This document shows positions 1 to 10,961 of a DNA stretch of 64,000 nt, piece by piece. The DNA is taken from positions 15,934,001-15,998,000 of the forward strand of contig NC_065551.1 of the NCBI RefSeq assembly GCF_022605725.1, written 5' to 3'. The DNA comes from Anthonomus grandis grandis. Its lineage: Eukaryota; Arthropoda; Insecta; Coleoptera; Curculionidae. Made by a program: the position numbers and the translations under genes. Below the pieces are notes generated by a model. It had not been told where the DNA came from. It saw only the letters and a program-made list of their open reading frames with translations, and ran no database searches. Numbering within the stretch: position 1 is the stretch's first letter; every line of letters begins with the position of its first letter.

Positions 1-758
1 AATTCCCATTATATTTATCAAATATCTTAATGCCGACTAGCTTACTGAAATGTTTTAAATATTAGCAAATATACTTTAAATTTTATAATAACATGTTTTA
101 TATTAATAGTTTTTAAAATAAACTATACTATGGACTCTATATTATATTAAGATTGGTAAAAATGTATTATATTAACTAATAACAACAACTTAAAACTAAA
201 ATGGTAGAGAAGAAACTAAATCCATCATGCTTGGTCTGTAGACTAGCACTTCTTTAGCTAGCATTGTCATCTCTGCTGGTCACAAACAGCCCAACCTTCC
301 ATTCAACAGATTTTTTTTGTAGTATCATAAAAGAAAAAAATAACTTTTCTTTATACATTTTCATAAATAAATATATTCACAGAGGGTCTGTCCCTCATCA
401 TTCCATCTCCGTTTTGAAGCAATTCAGTTAGGTTTTCGGCGCTCTAAAAGTATTATACTTATATAGCAATCCAAATTTAAGTACATTTAAAAATTTAAAT
501 AGAAAATAAGTAAAATACCAATAAGCTAAAATAGTCTCAAGATAAAATATAGGTACACATATATAGATAGAAACCAAACACCGAGGCTCTTTTGGTCACT
601 TTTTGGTCAAAAATTGGTCAGAAAATCAGTTATGTCTTTCATTGATGGATCAACCCCCACATACATGAGCACTTTTATTATTTACATCATTATTAAAACA
701 CCCAAAACTCTTTAATTTATTATGAGTATTATTGTAATCTTTATACACTTACACATAC
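1..758. other. AT-rich stretch without a recognised gene
   Basis: I see no coding exon, RNA gene or transposon end here. It lies just downstream of the minus-strand exon ending at 759, so it may be the next intron of that gene. Confidence 0.4.
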
Positions 759-1445
759 CAATTGATTTGAAAACAAAGCATAATTTTTCCTTTGGCCATT
801 TTTTCCTTTCCCATTAATTCTTAAAGCAGTGGCTACCATATCATAATGGTCTCTTTTCTTGTCAACATTATATTTCCTTATCAAATATGCCACGTTACCT
901 CTTGTTACCAAGTTTGGCCTTTCTATTGTGTCATCTCTTTTTACATGAGATATTGAATCCTAAAAGTAAACAACAAAATATACAATTATGTCTGATGACT
1001 AAAAGTTTATACTACTTTTAATGTCGCTCCTGTTATAATTGTATAATATATGTTCTTCTCCATTCTTAAATTTATTTCGGATCTGACAATCAGAATCAAT
1101 CTCCCCCTTTGTGCCCTCCAATATTATTCAAAATACCTAAAATGTAAAAATGATTGTTCAATCATTCTTTGTGAATACCAAGCAAATGTTTGTTTAAACT
1201 ATTAATATAAGAAATTACCTGGGTACTGTTGGTATACATTAGACATGTAATGTGTTTCTTGTATTCCTGGCCAACAAATTCTTGGTGAAACTTCTTAAGA
1301 TGTCTGTTTCTCATCGATATGCTTGAAAATTCCTTCTCACAGACTTTGCAGATTGCATACATGTTGACTAGAAAATACATAATTCAGCTAAAAAAATTAT
1401 ATCTTACTTTAGTGCCATAATTATCGTAAACAGATTCTGTAGCAG
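759..1445 (-). CDS. Exon pieces of an unrecognised C2H2 zinc-finger gene
   Basis: Four protein-like blocks lie in order on the minus strand. A 38-nt piece (1445-1408) sits between a T-rich AG acceptor and a GTAAGA donor. A 149-nt piece (1367-1219) between ttttctag and GTAATT encodes a C2H2 finger, C-x2-C-x12-H-x4-H, starting CKVCEKEF. A third block (about 1125-999) reads ILEGTKGEIDSDCQIRNKF and ends in TAG. A 201-nt open exon (959-759) between acttttag and GTATGT reads GNVAYLIRKYNVDKK in its middle. Splice phases do not all join cleanly, so this may be a decayed gene or my boundaries may be wrong. I do not recognise the family. It could be a host DNA-binding protein or a transposon gene; no TIRs were seen beside it. 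Confidence 0.45.
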
Positions 1446-1744
1446 CTAAAAAAGAAATTATACAGTAAAAAAATTACTGGAAAATTTATTAGAAATTTAT
1501 TAGAAAGTCAAACACTAAAGTGTTTAACTCAAAATTAGCGTAGAACCGAATATTATAGATAAGGGAGTCAACACCAAACACTATGATTGTTCAAAATAGT
1601 CGCAAAATCGATATAATAATAATTATCGATGATAATTAAATCATTCAGGAAGCAAAACAAATAAAATCTGCAATCTAGGTTAGGGAAAACAAAACAAAAG
1701 TAATATGTGATTCGCGCGCGAAATTTCACGGACGTATTTGTCAT

Positions 1745-2113
1745 TTAACGTATGCTGACTTTTCGTCCTCATTATGTTTAATGTCGTTAAGGACCAAATA
1801 CGATGACGTACTAAACTGCTTTCTAAAGCCCGACTGACAGCTTGGAATTATTTAAAATTTTTCTGAGAAGTCACTAATTTGTTCGGAGATGAATTTTTCA
1901 ATAACTTTTGACATATCCAGTAGTATGAATCGGCCTAACTATGCTCTTCTTCCAGATATCTAGAAATACACCCTGCAATAAACATGTATTTATTATATTT
2001 GCTAAAGGACCTATGTATGGAAGGCATATTTCAAGATCTCTACCAGAAATTCCATCCTCCCCGTTAGCTTCTGTATTTATTTGGTTTTTGAGTCTTTCAA
2101 TCGTATCCAAGTT
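1745..2113 (-). pseudogene. LINE reverse transcriptase, N-terminal third
   Basis: The block after the Tc1 insertion reads GEDGISGRDLEICLPYIGPL, then LLQGVFLDIWKKSIVRPIH, the usual start of a LINE RT. After a frameshift near 1900 it continues with MSKVIEKFISEQI and, after a stop, with CQSGFRKQFSTSS down to about 1745. This matches the fingers region of the RT. The palm with the YADD motif is absent. It joins in sense with the linker at 3590, which supports one LINE split by the Tc1 element. Confidence 0.75.
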
Positions 2114-2115
2114 TA

Positions 2116-2146
2116 TACAGTAGTGGAAAAATGTAGAGCAACATTT
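2116..2146 (+). repeat. Tc1 left terminal inverted repeat (outer)
   Basis: It starts TACAGTAGTGGAAAAATG and pairs with 3553-3583. The inner copy is at 2296-2321. Confidence 0.93.
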
Positions 2147-2364
2147 AATAAGTTGCTAAAATAAAATATTAGATGATGACTTTTAGCATAAAATTTCTGT
2201 AGATAAAAACATATGGTACTTATAAATGGTTTGCCAATAAAAACTGTTAATTCTTACCTCGTTTTACCAAGGGACACAAAAAAGAATACTTCAGAGTGGA
2301 AAAAAGTAAAGCAACATTTTTGAAATATTGCTCAAATCATGCAAAATATTTTACTTAGTGTTAG

Positions 2365-3330
2365 TTTAAACTGAAAAAGCAGATTGCTATTGCAAAGACA
2401 TTTAGGTTACATAGATCTATCGTGTCTCATATAATTAAGCAGTTTCATATAAATAGCGATTTATCTGTTAAGAAAAAGTCAGGGAGACGTAGAAAAACCA
2501 CTCCATATACCGATAAACAAATTATCAAAATTGCTAAAAATGGGTCTTTTCAGGGATCCAATAAGATAAAGCACCGCATATACGAAGAGCTTAGAGTAAA
2601 CGTGACTTCGAGGACGGTGAGAAACAGACTATTGGAGGCCAAGTTATTTGCCAGAAAATCTGCCAAAAAACCGCTACTGTCAGAAAAAAATAGATGTTCT
2701 CGTTTAAGTTTTGCCAAAACTCATCTATATTATACAGAGCATGGTTGGAAAAAGGTAATCTGGAGCGATGAATCCAAGTTTTGTTTGTTCAAAAGTGATG
2801 GAATTGTGTATGTTAGACGCCCTGTCCATGAAAGACTCAACCCCAAGTATACCTGTCCAACAGTGAAACATGGTGGTGGAGCAGTAATGGTTTGGGGATG
2901 CTTTTCGGGCTTTGGTATGGGCCCACTGTATAAAATAGAAGGTATAATGGATCGGTTTCAATATAAGGACATATTACAGAGCCAAATGATTCTATATGCT
3001 GATGATACTATGCCTTTAAGACATTTATTTTAACAGGACAACGATCCCAAGCATTCTTCTCGGTTCGTAAAAGCTTGGTTCAGAAAAGAAGACATTAATG
3101 TAATGGAATGGCCTTCACAATCCCCTGATCTCAATCCAATTGAGAATCCGTGGGATATTTTAGATTCCAAAATCGGAGGAAAATCTTATAAAAATCAGCA
3201 AGAATTGTTTGAAGCATTGAAGGAAGCATGGGTGAATATGGATCCAGGGATTATTTCTAAGCTAATAAGATCTATGCCAAAACGTTGTGAAGATGTAATT
3301 AAGAATAACGGGTACTTTACAAAATATTAA
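2365..3330 (+). pseudogene. Tc1-family transposase, one nonsense codon
   Basis: Cut-and-paste DDE transposase. The frame opens after stops at 2356-2364 and begins with a helix-turn-helix (KQIAIAKTFRLHRSIVSHII), followed by an HTH_Tc3-like second domain. Catalytic residues are present: WSDESKF, QDNDPKHS and LNPIENPW, the DD34E arrangement. The only break seen in the body is TAA at 3031-3033, where the family has Gln (LFQQDNDPKH), so CAA to TAA is the likely change. The start codon is not clear. The C-terminus (CEDVIKNNGYFTKY) is normal. Confidence 0.9.
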
Positions 3331-3552
3331 CTTATGTTTTTTTTTATCTATTAGAAATGAAATAAAAACGAATATTAAAAAATGTTGCTTTACTTTTTTC
3401 CACCTAAAAAATATTTTTTTAATACAAAAATACTAAGGACAAGGAAACATGTTTTTTTTTTCTTAATATTAAATTGCTTGTGTAATAATAAATTACTGGA
3501 ATTAATTTTACTTCTCGTTTACATTCACTGCTTGAAAAAATAAAGTATTTTC

Positions 3553-3583
3553 AAATGTTGCTCTACTTTTTTCCACTACTGTA
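3553..3583 (-). repeat. Tc1 right terminal inverted repeat (outer)
   Basis: Reverse complement of the left repeat with one mismatch. The inner copy is at about 3377-3403, symmetrically spaced. Confidence 0.93.
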
Positions 3584-3589
3584 TAAAAA

Positions 3590-4850
3590 ACTTCGACCTG
3601 TATTATCATGTTTATTAGAAAGATATAAAAATATTTTCTCATCAGATGTCGTGGCCCCAATATGTATACTTCATAAAAAATATTTATTTATTTCAGAAGG
3701 GTTTTTAAGATGAGGTGGCAGATCGTGATTAATATTTTTATTAGTTAATTTTAATTTTTTAGCTGTTTGCCAAAATTCTTTTCCTTTCTTTAAAAAAAGT
3801 AGGTTGAAATAAGCGGTCTACTCTTTTAATATTGCATGTTTAGTATAATTTCTGAATTCTTGGTAATACTGCAGTTTGAGTTGAGTTATATTCTTATTGT
3901 AGACTCGTCTTGCTTTATCGCGAAATTTCATTAACAGCCTAATATTTTAAGTAATCCAAGGGGTTTCATTAATTAACTCTCTCCTTAATTCGTTTGATTT
4001 CTAACAAAGCATGTTTATTTATCAAATTGTTAATATGTGTGTTAAGCAGTTCAATCTTATCATTAATATTTGGTGTTCTGTATATTTATTTCCACGGTAT
4101 AGTTATTGCATCTTAATTAAATTTATTTAGATCAATATCATTATAATTTCTAAGATATGTCAATCCAGGCTTTCAGTTTGGGCAGGTTAATAGTTACATA
4201 AGTTAAGTTATGATCTGTTATTTCTTCACAAATTTTGACAAAGATACTATTTATGACTTCTAGATTCGAGCTTGTAATTATTAGATCTATTAGGGTTGCA
4301 TAGTGATTATTATTCCTAGAAGGCCTATCAATTAGTTGAATGAGACTTAAGTCTAAATTTGAAGTGTGTACTGAATTTTGTAAGAGATTAATGTTTAGGT
4401 CTCCAGTGATAATGATATTTTCGTATAGTGGAGTTAATATAGTTAGTAAGTCTTGTAGTTTATGATTAAATTGCATAATATTATTTGATGGAGCGAGAAG
4501 TATTTTCTTGAGCAAAGCACAAACTCAATGAACATAAATTCGAACAAATTTTCAGAATCAAACTGAAGACATATTTTATTGAATGTTAGTTCTTTTTTTA
4601 TGTACATTGCAATTCTATCACTTCTTGTTTGCCTGTCATTTCTGATAAATGTATATCCTGGAATTATAAAAGCATTTGAAGGTTGATCTGGTGAGAGCCA
4701 TGTCTCTGATAGTGCCAATATATCAAATTTGTAGTGTTCAACATGGGAAGTAAACTCATAAAAACCGATATTTACAGATCTTATGTTTAAGTGTTCGACG
4801 GAAAATTGTTTTGGTACTTCGCATTCGTCTATGTCAGGTTTATCCACCAT
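3590..4850 (-). pseudogene. LINE ORF2 N-terminus: AP-like endonuclease and linker
   Basis: The ATG at 4850 opens a protein with endonuclease/exonuclease/phosphatase motifs in the right order: HLNIRSV, LALSETWLS (catalytic Glu), GDLNINLL (Asp-x-Asn), LIDLIITS and ITDHNLTYV (the Asp-His motif). A frameshift lies near 4510, where two frames overlap. Below 4150 the linker to the RT can be followed only in pieces with stops, for example near 3700-3950. The enzyme nicks target DNA to prime reverse transcription. The 500 bp between ORF1 and ORF2 show no ORF. Confidence 0.75.
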
Positions 4851-5352
4851 TTTGGGAATTAAAAAAGAACTGCCATTACGCCAATCATCCTCATAGCGCG
4901 CTCTGCCCCAAAACTCAGCAGAACCACCATATATTTGAAAATCGTTAAATGTGAGAATAATAAACTCCTACAGCACCCATTCGCACTGTTATCTCTCCGT
5001 TTCAGGGTCATAGTCCCAGACAAATGAACAAAAAAAAAATAGACAAAAAAAAAAAAAACTTACATAAAAAAAATAAGGAAAAAAAGCGCTATTTGGAAAC
5101 AAAGCTCAAAAAAATTCCATATTACTGAAGTTCCATGACCTAATATATCTACCACCTAATATACCAAACACTATCCCCAGTGTACTTATATAAAATGGAA
5201 ATTTTAATTTCTGTAATTAGGCGCATAGGAATTGTTAAATGTTACATAATAATTTGTGTAATCCCATCTTAAAGATAATATTTCATTATCCTACTTACAG
5301 TTGGCTTATAGTCCCTATTTGCCTAATGAAATCTTTTGACTGACCGATCTCG

Positions 5353-6008
5353 CTATAGCAAATTGAGGTCCCTCTCCTCAGATACCCTATGCACTACATC
5401 GCCGATTTTCATATAGATGTTTCCATTTAACATCCACACTTGTTTACTACAACATTTTTGCAGGGCACATTCAAACAAAGCAAGCCGGTGTTTTGTAAGG
5501 TCTTCTTTTATTTGCACGGCACTTTTAACTAATTTTCGAGCCTTTAATATGTTTGATCGCACGGATTCCGTCGAAAAATGTACTAGTACAGCATCGGGTT
5601 TATCGCTTGGGTTTTTGGGTTTAACGCCGTGGCATTTTTTATATCACCGGGATTTACATATGTTAGGACGCTTGTGACTTCGGCTTGAATATCCTCGTCT
5701 TTTTTGGCCGGTAGGCCAAAAATACGTAGATTTGAGTTGCGTAAGACCTGCTCTTGCATTTCAGAACACTTTTTAACCTCGTTAGTCTCTCGGCTTAGAG
5801 CTTCCACTTGGTTTTGTAGGTTAGCGATTTCTCGGGTATGAGTTTTGAACTTTTCCTCTATTTGCTTCCCTAGCATTACGGCTACCTTGTTGACCTCCTT
5901 TACTACTGTACTATTCTAGATAAAAAGTATATCCTGTAGATACCTTTCATTTAGAGTATTTAAGATAAGAGATTTGATTTCTCTTAGGTCGGCTGAACTA
6001 ATACCCAT
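5353..6008 (-). pseudogene. LINE ORF1 protein (coiled coil, nucleic-acid binding)
   Basis: The likely ATG is at 6008-6006 (start MGISSADLREIKS). One in-frame TAG follows about 33 codons later. The frame then stays open through a helical heptad-like segment (IEEKFKTHTREIANLQNQVE) and the motif NLRIFGLPAKKDED, which is typical of LINE ORF1 RRM-like domains. A frameshift near 5565-5585 moves the end into another frame (LKARKLVKSAVQIKEDLT), which resembles the C-terminal part of such proteins. In the family this protein coats LINE RNA. The lesions make it a pseudogene. Confidence 0.7.
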
Positions 6009-6010
6009 AA

Positions 6011-7734
6011 TGGCTGAATGACAGTTGATATTCAGTTGATATGGCAAGAAAGAAGAAGAAATAAAAAAAGAAAAAACCCCAGTTACCAATTTTTAAAGTG
6101 ATATGTCGCACAATATTAAAAAAATTAAATAAAATGGATTCTTATTTATTAAATTTAACACCCTCTAGTGGTTAGAAAAAAATTTATATGGACGATGCTA
6201 AACATGATTAATATATTTTAAAACATAAAGAATTGATTTATTGGTTGTTTGATTGAAAATACGTGGAAGATTGAATGCAAATTATTATTTAAACCATTTT
6301 TTGAGTAGTCTAGACCAAGATCAACAAAATGCTTAAAATATCTGAAAGAAAGGAAAAATTTGTATTCCAGGCAAGACTTTTTCAGCTTATTCTTTTCCAA
6401 CTACCTGAAAAGAGCAATATAATAAAAAGAAATAAAATAAAATTATAATTTCTAAAGGAATAAAAAATATGTATATCAAGTATTTTTGCAATTCAATTTA
6501 AATACAAGAAAAAGTCAAATTTGGAATGTACAATTTTAATATATATATACTAATCATATTACAACGACTCATTCAAAAAAAAAATGGATGCATAACTATT
6601 CAGTAAATGATTCGCAACTTTTATTCCTTTATAGGCAATCTAAATTACGTAATGTAAAATTCAAAACAGCTGATATAATATGTAATATATATCCACAGTG
6701 GGACAATTGAAGGTATTGTCTAGCTGACGTGAAGTTATTTATGGCAGAACGCTCTTAGTAGATATGAACATTGAGGCGGGCCTTGTTAATATCTAGGTAT
6801 AGACAGCTGATAGATATATGGTCTCTCGCATAGGCATGATAGATATAGGCTATATAGAGGTGCATTTAAAGGATTTTAAATATATTCGGAATAACTTATT
6901 ATACGCTTTGTAATATGACGAAATGACAAGAACAGGAACAATCGGGGAAACGTTTATTTCCATATTATTTGTTATGCATATCGCGGTTCCCTAGCTGGAT
7001 CCAATTCCCCAATCATATGGTAATAATTTAAAACCGCGACACGGATATTTCGGTGACGGAACACCGACGGCCGCGCCATAAATATAAATTGCGACCCCGA
7101 CAAATCGATGGATTTGGAGCAAATAGCCGGGGATAGAACCCGGAATTATCTATGCCATAGATGGTAAGTTTTGGTTTTCGCCAGCGGGATCGTTTTAAGA
7201 TGAAAATGTCTTTTTTATATGCAGAGCGTCTTATAAATCTCAAAACAAACTGACTACGGTAATATAGTAAGGGAGCTGGCGACAGATTCGATTTCCAAAT
7301 TTCATTATACTTCATATTCTGAAGTATTATTTTGCCTAAAATTGACAATAAGAAAAATTGAGTCTACATCTGAGGAGGTGTGCAACCCTTCTCCAGGGTG
7401 AGTTTTGTTTTTTGAATGCGGGAATAATTTGATTATCGGTCTTGCACAACATATTACTCATTTGATTGTAATTTTCTTTTTGCATAAGTATAGTTTAAAC
7501 CTTTAAATATATAAAACCACAAGTCTTGCATTTATATCAATCGGCAAAGTGAGTCTTGCAGGCATTCAAAAAGCTACGTATGCCACATACAACCAATCGC
7601 TCGATCACCAATATTAAGTTAAAAAGTTTGCAGTATATGTGCCATGAAATATATAACCCTCTAATATTTCGATAAAGTAAACTTTAATAATTAAAAATTA
7701 TTTCGTTTATTACAAGAGCTAAATTTTCCAGAAC
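6011..7734. other. No recognised gene; one tRNA-arm-like hairpin
   Basis: Mostly AT-rich non-coding sequence. A more GC-rich island at about 6960-7350 holds a 106-codon minus-strand ORF I do not recognise. It also holds, on the minus strand near 7115-7140, a perfect 5-bp stem CCGGG/CCCGG with loop TTCTATC that looks like a tRNA T-arm. A tRNA-derived SINE is possible, but I could not find a convincing A box. Confidence 0.35.
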
Positions 7735-7966
7735 TTGTTGCAATAACTGAAAATTGGTTAAATATAAATGAGCTAATGTTTGATTAAAATTATACTATAG
7801 TAACTAGGTTAAATAGAAAAAATGTATCTCATGGAGGTACTATGATACGGTCTAGTAACAATGACTTCTCGATGATAACGACATTTGCTAATTTATTATC
7901 TGCAAAAATATTTTAACTTGTCCGAAAAATGTGTCCAATATGATTAAATTTCCAATGTACTACTCC
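7735..7966 (+). pseudogene. LINE endonuclease fragment, left of a nested insertion
   Basis: The plus strand reads ELVAITENWLNINEL, the Glu-containing motif of a LINE AP-like endonuclease. It continues with decayed sequence including RLNRKNVSHGGTMI. It stops at the TIR of the 4.9-kb transposon and appears to resume at 12888. Confidence 0.6.
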
Positions 7967-8156
7967 TATATAGGGTGATTGATGGTTGATGGTAACTTAG
8001 ACGTTTACAGAGAACGGAAAATGGATTTTTTTTTGAAAATTTGGCATCGTAGATTTTAGCTGGTGATCTAACGATTAAAAATTTAAGTGATCTAACGATT
8101 TTTAGCGATACAGCGTTGCCGCTTATACCAAAAAGTAGTAGCAACTTTCTTATTTT
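7967..8156 (+). repeat. Left TIR of the 4.9-kb transposon
   Basis: Inverted match to 12716-12887, from TATATAGGGTGATTGATGG through GCGTTGCCGCTTATACC to AAAAAGTAGTAGCAA, with small gaps. Confidence 0.85.
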
Positions 8157-8161
8157 ACCCT

Positions 8162-8700
8162 GTATATTATTTTTATTTTCTGATCCCCTATTGCTTTATG
8201 ATTATTTTTGTATAAGGTGTTCCTATTAGTGGTCTTTAGTGGTTTTCGAGAAATTAATTATTTTCTTCATCTTTTGTCCAAAACATAGCTCTAAATAAAT
8301 TTTTATTACTACGGCAATGGTACGCGCAGAAAATTGAAATTATAAACGTAATTTACGGAAGTATTGTACATTAGTTTTCACTACAAAAATTTGTTCTACG
8401 TTATACAGGGTTGCTCAAAATTAGTGGCTTTACCGCTAGATACAAAAATTGTCATATGTGTATTATTTTAAATGAAACACATTGTATATTATAACATATT
8501 CTAAAAGGAAATTGAAATCCCTTTCTAACGAGATATCATCTTCCTACATCTAAGTAGTTCGGTTTCTGAAATAAAAGCAAGTTTCTGTAAAAATCAGAAT
8601 ATTTCGACATATTTGCTTTAGGTGGCCATGAAAGGTCATGACGCAGCAATGCTATGCTTTTGAAGTTTGACAATTATATTTAGTTAAGTAATAGTAAATA
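8162..8700 (+). repeat. Left long TIR of the DD41D element
   Basis: Pairs with 9828-10306. The outer 400 bp match best; the inner edge fades around the sequence AGCAATGCTATGCTTTTGA. Confidence 0.8.
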
Positions 8701-8724
8701 CGCTTGGTTTTTTTTTTAAATAGT

Positions 8725-9571
8725 GTCCTTCACGCATATCCACAAGCTTCCATCCGGAGTGCAGCAGATGATTTAGGCCTAACTTATTATTCTGTGTAAA
8801 AAATTCTGGACGACAATAATATGCATCTCTTTAAATTAAACTAAAATACTAAAAGTACATCAGCTGAAACTGGATGATTACCAACGTCGCGTTCGATATT
8901 GTGAGACACTTCTGACACGCACTCAAGAGAATCTAAAATTTCTATGGAAAAAAAAAATAAATGGACAGATGAAGCAACGTTTTCTAGAGAAGGTATTTTT
9001 AATAGAAGAAATCGACAATTTTGGGCTAATCAAAATCTACATGCGGTTAAGGAAATGGAATTTCAAGAAAAATTTAGTTTTAATGTTTTTTTGTTTACTA
9101 AAAGACAATCAAATAGCTTTTTTCATTTTCGACGGGTCATTTAAACTCCCATAAATACCTTCAGATTTTGTGCTCAGTAGTAGATTTTCTGGAAAATTTA
9201 ACGCTTGAAGATTATCGCACTTGCTGGTTCCAATTGGATGGGGCATCCACTCATTGCACTGAGAAGGTGACACGTGAGTTATTTGAGAAATTCGATGACC
9301 GCCGGTTTAGGCCTTTGGGACCATGGGATTGGCCTGCAAGACCACCTGATCTTACACCACTTGATTTTTACTTTTAAGGTAATTTGAAGCAAATAGTATA
9401 CAAGACATCGGTAAACAATAAACAGTAAACAGTAAACATAAACTACGTCAACGACTTATTAATTGCATTCGTCAATAATATCCTTCTGAAATAAAAGCAG
9501 CGACAACACATGCTGTGCAACGCAGGATCTTGAAGTGCTTAGAAGTCAATGGCAATCATTTTGAAAATTGA
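8725..9571 (+). pseudogene. DD41D mariner-like transposase
   Basis: Read in three frames. HTH remains lie near 8730-8800 (RSAADDLGLTYYSV). Then come LDDYQRRVRYCETLL and the first catalytic Asp in KWTDEATFSREGIFNRRN (Asp at 8968-8970). The second Asp is in CWFQLDGASTHC (9237-9239) and the third in RPPDLTPLDFYF (9363-9365), with 41 residues between them. The end is NGNHFEN with stop at 9569-9571. At least three frameshifts or stops separate the parts, including one right after PLDFYF. Confidence 0.78.
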
Positions 9572-9827
9572 ATGTAAATTACTTATAATCTAATAACTAA
9601 TTAAATTATTCTTAAGTTATGAAACAAATTGTATAAAGTTATTTGGTATTTGCACAAATTCTTTTATTTATTTTTTGTAAATTAGGGCACATTTCCTTGA
9701 ACTTTTAGCATGTTCTTGCTACAATTTTGTCACATTGTCCATGAATAATAAATAGATTCATCAAAATTTCATTTGAATAACTATTTATTTCCATTTCAAT
9801 TAATTTTTAGATAACTGTTTTAAAGAA

Positions 9828-10306
9828 AGACTCACGTGAATTACTATTATTGATCAACTAAATATCAAACGTCAATAGCATAGCATTGGCTATGCTATTT
9901 GTCTTGCAAATAAGTCAAAATATTTCGATTTTTACAGAAACTTGCTTTTATTTCAGAAACCGAACTACTTAGATATAGGAACATGATACCTCGTTAGAAA
10001 GGGATTTCAATTTCCTTTTAGAATATGTGATATTTATGTGTACAGGTGTTTCATTAAAAAAAAATGCATTTTGCACAATTTTTGTATCTAGCGGTAAAAT
10101 TACTAATTTTTACAATATTTCCGTAAATTACGCTCATAATTTCAATTTTCCTCGCATTCCAGTGACGTAGTAATAAAAATTTATTTGGAGCTATGTTTTG
10201 GTCAAAAAATAATTAATTTCTCGAAAACCACTAAAAATAGGTATAGGAACACCTTATACAAAAATAATCATAAAGCGATCACGGATCAGAAAATAAAATA
10301 ATATAC
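9828..10306 (-). repeat. Right long TIR of the DD41D element
   Basis: Inverted copy of 8162-8700 with some indels. It contains AATAGCATAGC, partly palindromic with GCTATGCTATT. Confidence 0.8.
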
Positions 10307-10961
10307 TATACTCTATTTCCTTTTTGGTGAGAGCACAGTGCCTCATTATTTATGCAGAAGTAGCATAAATATAGGGTGAGTCTTCCATTTTTCTACATGT
10401 AACAAAATGAAAAACAAGGCCGTTTTTACCAATTTTAAGTGGACAAGTCCTGTATGGTCTCAAAAACAATAGGTCGTAAAATTCGGAACAATGGTTTCGA
10501 GTTCATTTTTATGACAAACGGGTTGCCAGTGTCGTCCCGACTATGGATATTGATTTTAATTTTTAAGTTAAATAATTATCTGTTATGAAAAATTTATAAA
10601 TAATGTTGGATTTTATCTATTATCTATTAGATAAAGATTTTTAGAAAAAGTATGGTTGGTAGTTAAAACCTATATTTATTAAATTAACAAGAAACATTTT
10701 TTAAAAGCGGAAAACCCTCATTATAAAACTATGGCAAATAAAATGAAATATAAAAATTTGAATAATACCGCAATTTGATTGTTTTTTAAATGTTTAAAAA
10801 ATTATTGTAAAATTTCATTTTTTTAATACCAAGCAATAAAAAATGCAACTCTTCAAACATATCTTGTCATTTATAAGAAAGGTACATAAATATAAGGATC
10901 TTTTAATTTATTAACCATATTACAATAAAAATATTTCCGAAATATACAAAAAAAAATCAAT

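Larger units (their letters stand above)
2116..3583 (+). mobile_element. Tc1-type DNA transposon of IR/DR class
   Basis: About 1.47 kb, with 31-bp terminal inverted repeats starting TACAGTAGTGG that differ at one position, flanked by TA on both sides (2114-2115 and 3584-3585). A second copy of the repeat core (GTGGAAAAAAGTAAAGCAAC) lies about 173 bp inside each end. This is the two-site IR/DR layout known from some Tc1 elements. The transposase is inside on the plus strand. The element interrupts a minus-strand LINE. Confidence 0.92.
1740..6010 (-). mobile_element. Jockey/CR1-like LINE, 3' truncated, split by a Tc1 element
   Basis: Read on the minus strand the order is ORF1 (6008-5353), spacer, ORF2 endonuclease (4850 to about 4150), linker (about 4150-3590), then reverse transcriptase (2113 to about 1745). 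The linker and the RT are separated by the Tc1 element at 2116-3583. The RT breaks off after its first third, so the catalytic motif and 3' end are missing. Frameshifts and stops occur in every part. Clade assignment rests on the ORF1 type plus an AP-like endonuclease and is an inference. Confidence 0.85.
8162..10306 (+). mobile_element. Mariner-like (DD41D, rosa-like) element with long TIRs
   Basis: About 2.1 kb. The terminal inverted repeats are unusually long, roughly 8162-8700 against 9828-10306, both starting GTATATTATTTT and sharing blocks such as CCGCTAGATACAAAAATTGT and GAACTACTTAGAT on opposite strands. The transposase lies between them. It is nested in the 4.9-kb transposon. Rosa-like is inferred from the 41 residues between the second and third catalytic Asp. 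Confidence 0.82.

Noticed and set aside
7028..7348. 106-codon minus-strand ORF
   Set aside because: Unusual composition (many Arg and Tyr), no recognised motif, overlaps the tRNA-arm-like island; not supported as a gene.
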